From Bacteroidota bacterium (GTDB taxonomy: Bacteria > Bacteroidota > Ignavibacteria > T3Sed10-11), in contig SKXH01000002.1 in the NCBI GenBank assembly GCA_007128495.1, forward strand, positions 1 through 14,436: 14,436 nucleotides of DNA, in the 5' to 3' direction. The first letter of the stretch is position 1, and the number at the start of each line of letters is the position of its first letter. This document shows positions 8,201 through 14,436 of the stretch, one piece after another. The notes below the pieces were generated by a model. That model had not been told where the DNA came from, did no database searches, and saw only the letters and a list, made by a program, of their open reading frames with translations. Made by a program: the position numbers and the translations under genes.

Positions 8201-9345
8201 CGCTCTTTGCAACAAAACAATCACGACATGGTGTAAACGATATAAAATTCGTATTGTTGGGCGACCCGACCGTGCGTTTACAAGTTCCCACTTACAATGC
8301 ATCGGTTACGAAGATCAATGATGAACCGGTGAATCAAACGGTGCAATTAAAGGCGCTCCAAAAAGTTACGATTGACGGGAATATTCAAAACCCGGATGGT
8401 TCAATGAACGAAGATTTTAACGGCCGGATGTTTGTAAGCGTTTATGATTCGGATAAAGTTGTCAGCGTGCCGGAATGGGGTGGATGGTCGTTCACGACAG
8501 CAGGTAATGTTATATTCCGCGGCGAGAGCTCAATAAGTAACGGTGAGTACTCGTCAACCTTCGTTGTGCCGAAAGACATCAGTCATGAGGGGAGGGAAGG
8601 CAGGGTCGCGCTCTATTTCTGGGAAGATGACAGCGACGGCCGGGGATTCAGCAGGGATATAGTGCTCGGCGGTATCGACACAACGGTGACGCCCGACACC
8701 GAAGGCCCGGAGATCACTATGTATCTCGGTGACCGGAATTTCCGGAGCGGCGATCTTGTATCAGAGCAGCCGTTGTTGTTGGTCGATCTGTATGATGAAT
8801 CGGGCATCAATATATCCGGCGGAGGAGTCGGGCACAGGATCGAAGCGTGGCTGAATGACGGCGAGAGCATCGACCTCACCGATTACTATACCGGGGCTGT
8901 TGACAGCTATCAGGAAGGTAGTATTGAATACCAGATGGAAGAGCTCGAGCCGGGTCCCCATCATTTGGAGTTGCGTGCGTGGGATGTGTACAATAACTCA
9001 TCGACCGGCGAGATATTTTTTGAAGTTGCTTCCAGCGAAAAGTTGAGCGTGCAAAATGTATATAATTATCCGAATCCGTTTCAGCGTGAAACAGTGTTTA
9101 CGTTTCAGCATAATCAAAGCGTACCGATCGATGTAGAGATAAAAGTGTACACGGTTGCGGGTCGCCTCATTGCTGAATTACAAGAATATAGTATTACCGA
9201 CCGGTTTGTCAGAATTCCCTGGAGCGGTTATGATGATGACGGCGATCGCCTCGCCAATGGCGTCTACTTTTATAAAGTTATTGCCCGTACTGTTGGCGGA
9301 GAGTACACGAGTGAAGTTCTCGGCAGATTGGCGGTTATGCGTTAA
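5281..9345 (+). CDS. porU: Type IX secretion system sortase PorU (C25 gingipain-like)
   Basis: PorU is the T9SS signal peptidase/sortase at the outer membrane. It removes the C-terminal sorting domain of cargo and attaches the cargo to surface glycolipid. From ATG 5281 the product is 1354 residues; an in-frame GTG at 5233 would add 16. An N-terminal hydrophobic stretch FYFLWVIAFIAAGVAVL followed by ANAQ fits an export signal. A beta-rich PorU N-terminal region (about 45-620) includes the DGQFDAGDYIVFYGTG element. The C25 caspase-like domain (about 634-996) holds the dyad His873 in NWTGHGNPRVW and Cys908 in AATCDFSRFD, and ends near LLGDPTVRL. Ig-like modules follow. The last 100 residues carry YNYPNPF (P1264-F1267) and a FlgD/T9SS-type sorting fold, as known PorU proteins do. 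It precedes porV, the conserved T9SS pairing. No frameshift or active-site loss is seen. Confidence 0.92.
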   Translation: MTEWKGYSHEHRRSVFYFLWVIAFIAAGVAVLSNTANAQSSGQHHPAYPDVTILESDSRGITIEYRMKDVRYDTLSLDDREYTGISFYGGQSPERTDPAYPDLKYRAITIAMPAAGEPMIEVLQKDYQTVRGLRIPPLGDLQKDEDGEMFLSAAGIDVQRDIDQPVVDIHDIGEVRGVVLGTLHVHPVQLEQDGNTVQLHNRIVVRVSFDSGSFGTIDNYTHEILRNTILNIGQVLAAPEARLRMEGLRAAPEAHENSVLADGSWFRISVEEEGMYRINGSVLEEAGIPVNQIDPRTIKMYGHGGRMLPEDITTDRPEDLVELAIYVRGENDGQFDAGDYIVFYGTGTTTWDYDPEKRLYLHQFNYYTGENTYFITYGGEPGRRMQSVSSLSEQNPIQPDHFVSSLLYRDPKINLLDSGREWMGESFSPGNVSTFTHQLHGFTPQSPIRYRIQVAARAPSPTTFSIEDQGQELGSIPVSAVSLSTIIGNYAARSSTTIFTRSGSLPDNRSALRFQYNAGAQSEGFLEWFEIHYPRSFQAHDDYLLFSAPDTTGIVEFNVEGFTSSQIIAYEVTDHASVSRINAEIDGAAARFQTEEQSGAPGRYTAVAPNGYNVIEEIEPVENSNLRGISEGAEFIIIAYPEFISEAERLRDHRENFPVNNLETIVVDVQKVYNEFSGGLVDPTAIRDFLYHTYESWQITPEYVLLFGAGSYDYREYLGYRRNFIPTWQTTESFSQINTYTTDDYFVQFFPGSRRPSLSIGRLNAIHEDDARVMVDKIINYETGSDHGAWRNLVTYIADNGLTTRGGDEGNLHTWQSEQLARDYTPGAFEKEKIYMIEYPIENTASGRRMPEVNREIVQRFNQGSLIINWTGHGNPRVWAHEWIFVKETTIPQLHNRDRLAFITAATCDFSRFDDPSEQSGGELLVSSENGGAIALLSSSRIVWSSDNAQFNNRYYQNLLNPLNDDTYPRIGDALFATKQSRHGVNDIKFVLLGDPTVRLQVPTYNASVTKINDEPVNQTVQLKALQKVTIDGNIQNPDGSMNEDFNGRMFVSVYDSDKVVSVPEWGGWSFTTAGNVIFRGESSISNGEYSSTFVVPKDISHEGREGRVALYFWEDDSDGRGFSRDIVLGGIDTTVTPDTEGPEITMYLGDRNFRSGDLVSEQPLLLVDLYDESGINISGGGVGHRIEAWLNDGESIDLTDYYTGAVDSYQEGSIEYQMEELEPGPHHLELRAWDVYNNSSTGEIFFEVASSEKLSVQNVYNYPNPFQRETVFTFQHNQSVPIDVEIKVYTVAGRLIAELQEYSITDRFVRIPWSGYDDDGDRLANGVYFYKVIARTVGGEYTSEVLGRLAVMR

Positions 9346-9480
9346 AAATTGACGAAAATTAAATAATATAAAATCATAAAATAATCAATTAAATAGTGCT
9401 TCTTGCAATTCAAATCCAAATGGGTTAATTTAATAGTCTTTGAGCAGGAGCATTATTCACGATCCATCGGAGGATGAACT

Positions 9481-10563
9481 ATGAAAGCAATGTATTCCTT
9501 TATCGCAGCTCTTCTGTTGACCTGCCTTATGGTCAACGGACCGGTCGAAGCGCAGGGTGAAGCTGCCGTACCGTTTTTAATGATATCGCCGAATTCCCGT
9601 GCGTCAGGTATGGGTGAGATCGGAACCGGTATTGCAGATGATGCCGCTGCGATCCATTGGAATCCAGCGGGTCTGGCATTTCAGACGGGGCAGGAAATCA
9701 GTATTACACATACGAACTGGCTGCCTGAGTTCGGTATGTCCGACCTCTTTTATGATTACCTGAACTACAGGAATCATATCGAATCGCTGAACGGAACGGT
9801 ATCAGCGGCGATTACGTATCTTAATCTCGGAGAACATACCCGGACATCGTCAATAGGTCCCGATCCGATCGGTACATTTCGCAGTTATGAATTTGCCGTT
9901 ACCGCAGGATATGCCACCCAGTTAAATTCAAATTTAGGGCTCGGTGTAAATCTTCGGGTTATTCATAGTGCGTTATCACCGATAGGTACAGAGCAGGAAG
10001 AGGGAAGCGGTGTCGGAACAACGGTTGCCGGTGACATCGGTGTTCTCTATAAAACATCTTTGTTCGATATGCCTTTAACACTCGGGGCGAATTTGCAAAA
10101 CCTCGGTCCAAAGATCACATACATCGATGCCGATCAAGCTGACCCGATCCCGACAAACATACGGGCAGGATTCGGATTAAAACTGGTCGACACAGAAACG
10201 AATGAGTTGACGCTTGGTGCCGATTTCAGTCGGATCCTGGTACGTCGTTATGAGCGTGATCCCGATACCGAAGAAATTCCGCAACCGGACCCATTTTATA
10301 AAGCGATCTTTACTGCCTGGGGTGACGGTGGCCTTGAAAAAGTTATAATGTCCGGTGGATTAGAGTATTGGTATGCCGACTTTATTGCATTGCGAGCCGG
10401 TTATTTTCATGAACATGAAGATCACGGAAACCGTAAATTCTTAACCTTCGGCGCCGGTATAAGATACGATATCTATGGTTTCGATTTCAGTTATATTGCA
10501 ACAATAGAAGAAAATCATCCTCTCTCGGATACGTTGCGATTCACGCTGTTGCTATTGTGGTAA
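9481..10563 (+). CDS. porV: PorV-type outer-membrane beta-barrel protein of T9SS
   Basis: PorV (LptO) is a FadL-like outer-membrane barrel that receives cargo leaving the T9SS translocon and hands it to PorU. The 360-residue product has a signal peptide (about 1-24, cut near VEA/QG). The diagnostic PorV/PorQ N-terminal plug region follows, VPFLMISPNSRASGMGEIG (30-48) and then AAIHWNPAGLAF (57-67). Alternating aromatic/hydrophobic strands follow, and the protein ends in a barrel-type C-terminus FTLLLLW with a terminal aromatic. The start at ATG 9481 is set by GGAGGA at 9469-9474. It follows porU after 135 bases of AT-rich DNA, and 11 bases separate it from the next gene. Adjacency to porU, as in Porphyromonas and Flavobacterium, favours PorV over the paralogue PorQ. 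Confidence 0.93.
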   Translation: MKAMYSFIAALLLTCLMVNGPVEAQGEAAVPFLMISPNSRASGMGEIGTGIADDAAAIHWNPAGLAFQTGQEISITHTNWLPEFGMSDLFYDYLNYRNHIESLNGTVSAAITYLNLGEHTRTSSIGPDPIGTFRSYEFAVTAGYATQLNSNLGLGVNLRVIHSALSPIGTEQEEGSGVGTTVAGDIGVLYKTSLFDMPLTLGANLQNLGPKITYIDADQADPIPTNIRAGFGLKLVDTETNELTLGADFSRILVRRYERDPDTEEIPQPDPFYKAIFTAWGDGGLEKVIMSGGLEYWYADFIALRAGYFHEHEDHGNRKFLTFGAGIRYDIYGFDFSYIATIEENHPLSDTLRFTLLLLW

Positions 10564-10574
10564 GATAAAAACAA

Positions 10575-13500
10575 ATGAAGCATTTTCGACCTTTATTATG
10601 TGCGGGAGCCGGTGTCGTTTTTCTGGTTGTTGGATTATTCGGTCAGATTATGAATCACCCCCTGACATTATCAGGGGGTGATTCCGTTTCTTATATATCC
10701 CGCCCCGATGTACCCGACACACTCCGTACCCTTGCGATCATGATACAATTCCAGCCGGATGATGATTCGAGAACTACCGGTGACGGACAGTTCGAATTGT
10801 CTTCGGATGATACGGACATGTTAAACCCGCCCCCGCATAATGCCGCATACTTTGAATATCATCTTGAGTTTGCTCGCCGGTATTACGACGAAGTATCCGG
10901 CGGTAAATTAACGATTGAATATGAAGTTTGGGATGAAGTGTTTACACTTCCCGAACAGATGGGTACGTATAGTCCGCGTGATGATGACTTTACCGAGATA
11001 GGTAATCTCTTCGAGGAGTCGTGGGAGCTTGCCGCTTTGGAAGCTCCGGATATTCCATTTCATGAGTTTGATACGTTTATCATCTTCCATGCCGGTGTGG
11101 GACGTGATGTAGACCTTACCAGCATATTCGGATTTGATCCGACTCCGCTCGATATCCCATCGCTGTATCTTGGTCCGCAAGGGCTGAAAAGAATTTTTGG
11201 GGATGATTATGAAGGGGTTGAGGTCGGGCCGGATGGTTTTCGTATAAACAATTCTATGATACTGCCCGAAACACAAAACCGGGAGCTTGATCTTGTAACC
11301 GGTAGAGAATTGCTTCAGCTCGGTATGAACGGACTTGTGTGCGCTATGTACGGCAGCCGGCTCGGACTTCCCGATCTGTTTAATACCGATACCGGACGCT
11401 CAGGTATCGGAAGATTCGGTTTGATGGATGGTCAGGCGATCTTCAGTTTTATGGGATTGTTTCCGCCGGAATTATCTGCGTGGGAAAAATATCACCTCGG
11501 CTGGATTGAACCGGAAACCGTTCTGCCCGGTGAACATCATTTCGATTTATCTGCAGTGGCATTGCGTGTACCCGCAAGTATCCTGCGCGTGCCGATCAAT
11601 GAACGCGAATATTATCTTGTCGAGAACCGTCACCGCAATCCGTTCGGTACGGGACAGACGTTAACGCTCATTCAAAATGGCGAGGAAGTTACATTTACCG
11701 TGGAGCGGGACCGGGTCGGATTTAATGCATTCGATATCGGGGATATTACCGGTGTTGTTCTCGACGCCGAAGTTTATGACTGGAGTTTACCCGGTGCCTA
11801 CATTGAAGCAGATAACATCTTTTACGACGGCGGGATAGTTATATGGCACATAGACGAACGTATCATCGACGCCCGCATCGGGGAGAACCGGATCAACGCT
11901 GATATTGAAAACCGCGGTGTGCGTGTTGTCGAAGCCGATGGATCGCAGGACATTGGCCGGGAGTTTGAATTCCTGCAACCCGGACAGGGTTCCGAAGATG
12001 GCACGCAATTCGATTTCTGGTATGAAGGAAATCCCGCTCCAATATATGAAAACCGCTTTGATGCAAATACGATCCCTCCGTCGGTGAGCAATACCGGCGC
12101 GCCGAGCAATATTGCTATGTATGATTTTTCGGAACGGGCTCCCGTTATGCAGGTAAGCGTTCGTGTAGGATCCGATAAAATGAGTCTCATTGAAGGATTT
12201 CCGTACCGGCTGAATGCTTTCAGCGATTCGACATCGCCCGTCCCTTTCAGGGATGGTATCTTGTTTGTCAATGACGGGGAATTACAGGTTGTCGATAAAA
12301 ACGGTATCCTGACTCACATCCAGGAAGAGCATAATGAACCGGTCACAAGCACACCTGCCTGGTATGGAGAAAACAACAACATTGTTCTCTTTACCCGGAC
12401 AGGCGATTCGAATGTAACAAAATGGAATATCGCAGCACCGGAAAATAATGAACCGTATGAATTCGTTGCTGCAGAAACTTTTTCTATCGGCTCGGTTATT
12501 ACTGCGGGCCCCACATTGTTAAGCGACGGAGTATGTTTAGTCGGTACCGGTGACGGTGAAATTAAATCGCTCGTTGGTTCGGTAGTTACGACGGTCGGTT
12601 CGTTATCCGATGGTAGTGAAGTTATCGATCTCCATATATTTAGCGGGAATGAATGGGCTGCAACGAGTGCTACTAAAGTATTATTTGTTACCGATGAAAT
12701 GTTCGAGCGGCAGTTTAATGAAAACGTTTTTAGAAGTACGGCATATTTAGAAAACGGAATACCGTCTGTTGTCGGGATCGGAGATGGGGTCATATTCATT
12801 AATCAAGAGAAGTTTTCTATAGACAGACAGATATCGGATTCATTTGGTTTTCCGATAGCTGTCGATCTTGATAAGGATGGGATGATTGATATCATTTCTC
12901 CAATGGGCGGGAGGTTATATGCATTTAATAAAAGCGGAGCGGTACTGGATTATTTCCCGCATCAAGTAGGCGATAGTCATCTCATCGATGTGTATCCGGT
13001 TGCGGGGGATTTCGATGGTAATGAAATGATCGACGTAGCGGTTCATAACAACAACGATTTGTTACGTTTTCATAATGCACGCGGGAGCGCAGCAGCAGGC
13101 ACGCCGTTAGCTGTCGGTGAGCGCATTGTCGGATCACCTGCTGTATTCGAGTCTGAGGGAAATATGGCACTGGCTTTTATAACGGCGGACGATCTTTTAT
13201 ATGCATACCGGTTTTCCGGGCAATGGGATGAAAACCGCATATGGTGGGGAGAAGAACGATTGGATAACCGGCGAACGAACGTGCAAACTATTACCCTGCA
13301 CCGTCAACCTATTACCGATGAATTCCTACCCGAAGACCGCGCGTATAACTGGCCGAATCCGGTTTATGACGGGACGACAAATATACGTTATTACCTGAAT
13401 GAAAATGCAGATGTATCAATTTCGATTTATGAGATGAACGGCGAAAGAATTACATCGTTTGATGGTCCGGGGATCGGCGGAATGGATAACGAAGTGACCT

Positions 13501-13604
13501 GGGATGCTTCCGGTATTCAAAGCGGTGTATACCTCGGACGAATAGAGGCGCGTAATGCCGACAATTCGAAGGTTGTATTTATCAAGATCGCGGTGGTGAG
13601 ATAG
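10575..13604 (+). CDS. Secreted M6-like pseudoprotease with FG-GAP region and T9SS sorting domain
   Basis: The product is 1009 residues with a signal peptide (about 1-23, MKHFRPLLC... to FGQ). Residues about 50-530 have the layout of M6 (immune inhibitor A-like) peptidases: FDTFIIFHAGVG, GLPDLFNTDTGRSGIGRFGL, LMDG, AWEKYHLGW, EYYLVENRHRNPFG and IVIWHIDERIID. The zinc motif is gone. Where the family has HExxHxxGxxD, this protein reads AMYGS at 257-261, keeping only Gly264 and Asp267, so hydrolysis is not expected. Residues about 535-880 look like a beta-propeller/FG-GAP region with calcium-type loops DLDKDGMID (764-772) and DFDGNEMID (812-820). The last 90 residues form a T9SS type A-like sorting domain (WPNPVYDGTTNIRYYL near 926; ends KIAVVR), making it a likely PorV/PorU client. 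The upstream ribosome site is weak, so coupling to porV is plausible. Its likely role is binding or adhesion; this is inferred. Confidence 0.88.
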   Translation: MKHFRPLLCAGAGVVFLVVGLFGQIMNHPLTLSGGDSVSYISRPDVPDTLRTLAIMIQFQPDDDSRTTGDGQFELSSDDTDMLNPPPHNAAYFEYHLEFARRYYDEVSGGKLTIEYEVWDEVFTLPEQMGTYSPRDDDFTEIGNLFEESWELAALEAPDIPFHEFDTFIIFHAGVGRDVDLTSIFGFDPTPLDIPSLYLGPQGLKRIFGDDYEGVEVGPDGFRINNSMILPETQNRELDLVTGRELLQLGMNGLVCAMYGSRLGLPDLFNTDTGRSGIGRFGLMDGQAIFSFMGLFPPELSAWEKYHLGWIEPETVLPGEHHFDLSAVALRVPASILRVPINEREYYLVENRHRNPFGTGQTLTLIQNGEEVTFTVERDRVGFNAFDIGDITGVVLDAEVYDWSLPGAYIEADNIFYDGGIVIWHIDERIIDARIGENRINADIENRGVRVVEADGSQDIGREFEFLQPGQGSEDGTQFDFWYEGNPAPIYENRFDANTIPPSVSNTGAPSNIAMYDFSERAPVMQVSVRVGSDKMSLIEGFPYRLNAFSDSTSPVPFRDGILFVNDGELQVVDKNGILTHIQEEHNEPVTSTPAWYGENNNIVLFTRTGDSNVTKWNIAAPENNEPYEFVAAETFSIGSVITAGPTLLSDGVCLVGTGDGEIKSLVGSVVTTVGSLSDGSEVIDLHIFSGNEWAATSATKVLFVTDEMFERQFNENVFRSTAYLENGIPSVVGIGDGVIFINQEKFSIDRQISDSFGFPIAVDLDKDGMIDIISPMGGRLYAFNKSGAVLDYFPHQVGDSHLIDVYPVAGDFDGNEMIDVAVHNNNDLLRFHNARGSAAAGTPLAVGERIVGSPAVFESEGNMALAFITADDLLYAYRFSGQWDENRIWWGEERLDNRRTNVQTITLHRQPITDEFLPEDRAYNWPNPVYDGTTNIRYYLNENADVSISIYEMNGERITSFDGPGIGGMDNEVTWDASGIQSGVYLGRIEARNADNSKVVFIKIAVVR
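10652..10684. repeat. Perfect inverted repeat (hairpin) inside the M6-like gene
   Basis: Two 14-base arms, GAATCACCCCCTGA (10652-10665) and its exact reverse complement (10671-10684), flank a 5-base loop CATTA. Eight of the 14 pairs are G-C, including a block of five. The structure lies 78-110 bases into the coding sequence, just after the signal-peptide codons, and encodes about NHPLTLSGGDS. It is followed by TTTCTT rather than a clean T-run, so it is not a canonical terminator. It could act as an mRNA stability or translation-control element, or as an attenuator between porV and the downstream genes. Confidence 0.85.
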
Positions 13605-13605
13605 A

Positions 13606-14436
13606 ATGGGATTTATATATAAATTATACTTTGTAATACTCGCTGTTTTGTTATTACTTCCATTAACCCTGTTTACCCAATGGGGTTTTCCGGAAGACCC
13701 AAAAGATGGCTGGTACACTATTGAGACCGAGCATTTCTATATACATTATCACGACGGCGCCGAACGCACCGGCCGGTTGGCGGCAAAAATAGCAGAAGAT
13801 GTATACCAGCCGGTCACATCATTATACCGGTACGAACCGGATGCAAAAACCCATCTTGTCGTCCGCGATCATGGCGACTTTGCAAACGGTGCGGCGTTTT
13901 TCTATGATAACAAAATCGAGATATGGGCAAGTGCGCTCGATTTCGATATGCGTGGAACGAGCAACTGGCTGCGCAATGTAATTGCGCATGAGTTTACGCA
14001 CATAGTACAGATACAGGCATCGATGAAGTTCGGTAAACGGGTACCGGCTTTTTATATTCAATGGATGGGATATGAGGATGAACGGCGTCCGGATGTGTTG
14101 TATGGATTCCCGAATATTCTCGTATCATATCCGGTATCGGGGTTCGTTGTACCGAGCTGGTTCGCCGAGGGAACGGCGCAGTTTATGCATCCCGGCCTTG
14201 AATACGATACATGGGATTCGCATCGCGATATGATCCTACGCATGTATGCACTTGACGATAGTATGCTTTCGTGGAATGAGATGTCGGTTTTCGGTAAGAC
14301 AAGTCTCGGTAATGAATCGGCGTACAACGCCGGTTTCTCTCTCGTCCGTTACATTGCAAGCGAGTACGGCAAAGATGCTTTACGAAAAATATCCGAAGAG
14401 CTTGCCTCGTTAAACGTTGTAAATATCGACCAGGCC
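13606..14436 (+). CDS. Secreted gluzincin-type metalloprotease (peptidase MA-like), 3' end cut off
   Basis: The frame opens at ATG 13606, one base after the stop of the M6-like gene, and runs off the window with 277 residues visible. A signal peptide (about 1-24: basic start, YFVILAVLLLLPLTLF) is followed by a domain beginning WYTIETEHFYIHYHDG. This opening is typical of peptidase_MA-like proteins whose C-terminal part often is a TolB-type beta-propeller. The zinc motif HEFTH is intact at 128-132 (His128, Glu129, His132), and the downstream glutamate motif is WFAEG at 185-189, with Glu188 as the expected third ligand. It is therefore a predicted active zinc peptidase in the periplasm or at the cell surface. 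Whether it has a T9SS sorting domain cannot be seen. The GGTGGTGAG stretch at the end of the previous gene can serve as ribosome site, implying co-translation. Confidence 0.85.
   Translation, partial: MGFIYKLYFVILAVLLLLPLTLFTQWGFPEDPKDGWYTIETEHFYIHYHDGAERTGRLAAKIAEDVYQPVTSLYRYEPDAKTHLVVRDHGDFANGAAFFYDNKIEIWASALDFDMRGTSNWLRNVIAHEFTHIVQIQASMKFGKRVPAFYIQWMGYEDERRPDVLYGFPNILVSYPVSGFVVPSWFAEGTAQFMHPGLEYDTWDSHRDMILRMYALDDSMLSWNEMSVFGKTSLGNESAYNAGFSLVRYIASEYGKDALRKISEELASLNVVNIDQA

Noticed and set aside
9346..9480. Promoter in the AT-rich gap between porU and porV (TTGACG, TTGCAA)
   Set aside because: Neither -35-like element has a good -10 partner at 16-18 bases. The best match (TTGCAA-N17-TAATTT) has only half of a -10 consensus in AT-rich DNA.
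11067..11102. HEFDT in the M6-like protein as a possible zinc motif
   Set aside because: It lacks the second His of HExxH and belongs to the conserved M6 strand that ends in IIFHAG, not to the metal-binding helix.
11822..12799. Minus-strand open frames of about 150-160 codons opposite the M6-like gene
   Set aside because: They overlap a clearly coding plus-strand frame, have low-complexity Ser/Thr/Pro-rich translations and show no start signals or recognisable domains.

Overview
The window reads as chromosome of a Gram-negative bacterium of the Fibrobacteres-Chlorobi-Bacteroidetes (FCB) superphylum. The basis is a type IX secretion system (T9SS) pair, PorU and PorV, together with a secreted protein carrying a T9SS-type C-terminal sorting domain. 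A two-gene atpD-atpC cluster with no atpA or atpG next to it, an arrangement known from Chlorobi and relatives, agrees with this. Base composition is moderate and codon use looks even throughout. A lineage outside classical Bacteroidetes (Ignavibacteria, Calditrichota, Marinimicrobia or KSB1-like) is my inference and cannot be fixed from these genes alone.

Layout. Positions 1-228 are the 3' end of an unrecognised plus-strand gene. It converges on a degraded minus-strand HEPN gene (237-479) that keeps its RNxxxH motif but has lost its N-terminal half and any start. Everything after that lies on the plus strand. Positions 581-5087 hold a compact housekeeping run: ATP synthase beta and epsilon (one-base overlap), mannose-1-phosphate guanylyltransferase, an RlpA-like lipoprotein, an RpiB-type sugar-phosphate isomerase with an unusual N-terminal extension and an altered catalytic position, and a HIT-family hydrolase. 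Positions 5088-5280 separate this from the second block and contain a good sigma70-like promoter candidate.

The second block (5281 to the window end) is a probable cell-surface/secretion operon. PorU (C25 sortase) and PorV (outer-membrane barrel) process and shuttle T9SS cargo. They are followed by a 1009-residue secreted M6-like protein with beta-propeller/FG-GAP and T9SS sorting regions, then by a signal-peptide-bearing gluzincin (HEFTH) that runs off the edge. The sorting domain makes the M6-like protein an apparent client of the two genes before it.

The most notable points are: (1) the M6-like protein has lost the whole HExxH motif, which reads AMYGS in an otherwise well-preserved M6 neighbourhood, so it looks like a secreted pseudoprotease encoded one base from an intact metalloprotease; (2) a perfect 14-bp-arm hairpin lies inside the first 40 codons of that gene; (3) RpiB has Asp where the E. 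coli enzyme has its catalytic Cys, plus an EutQ-like N-terminal segment; (4) the HEPN gene remnant next to atpD. No tRNA, rRNA, CRISPR array or insertion sequence was seen.
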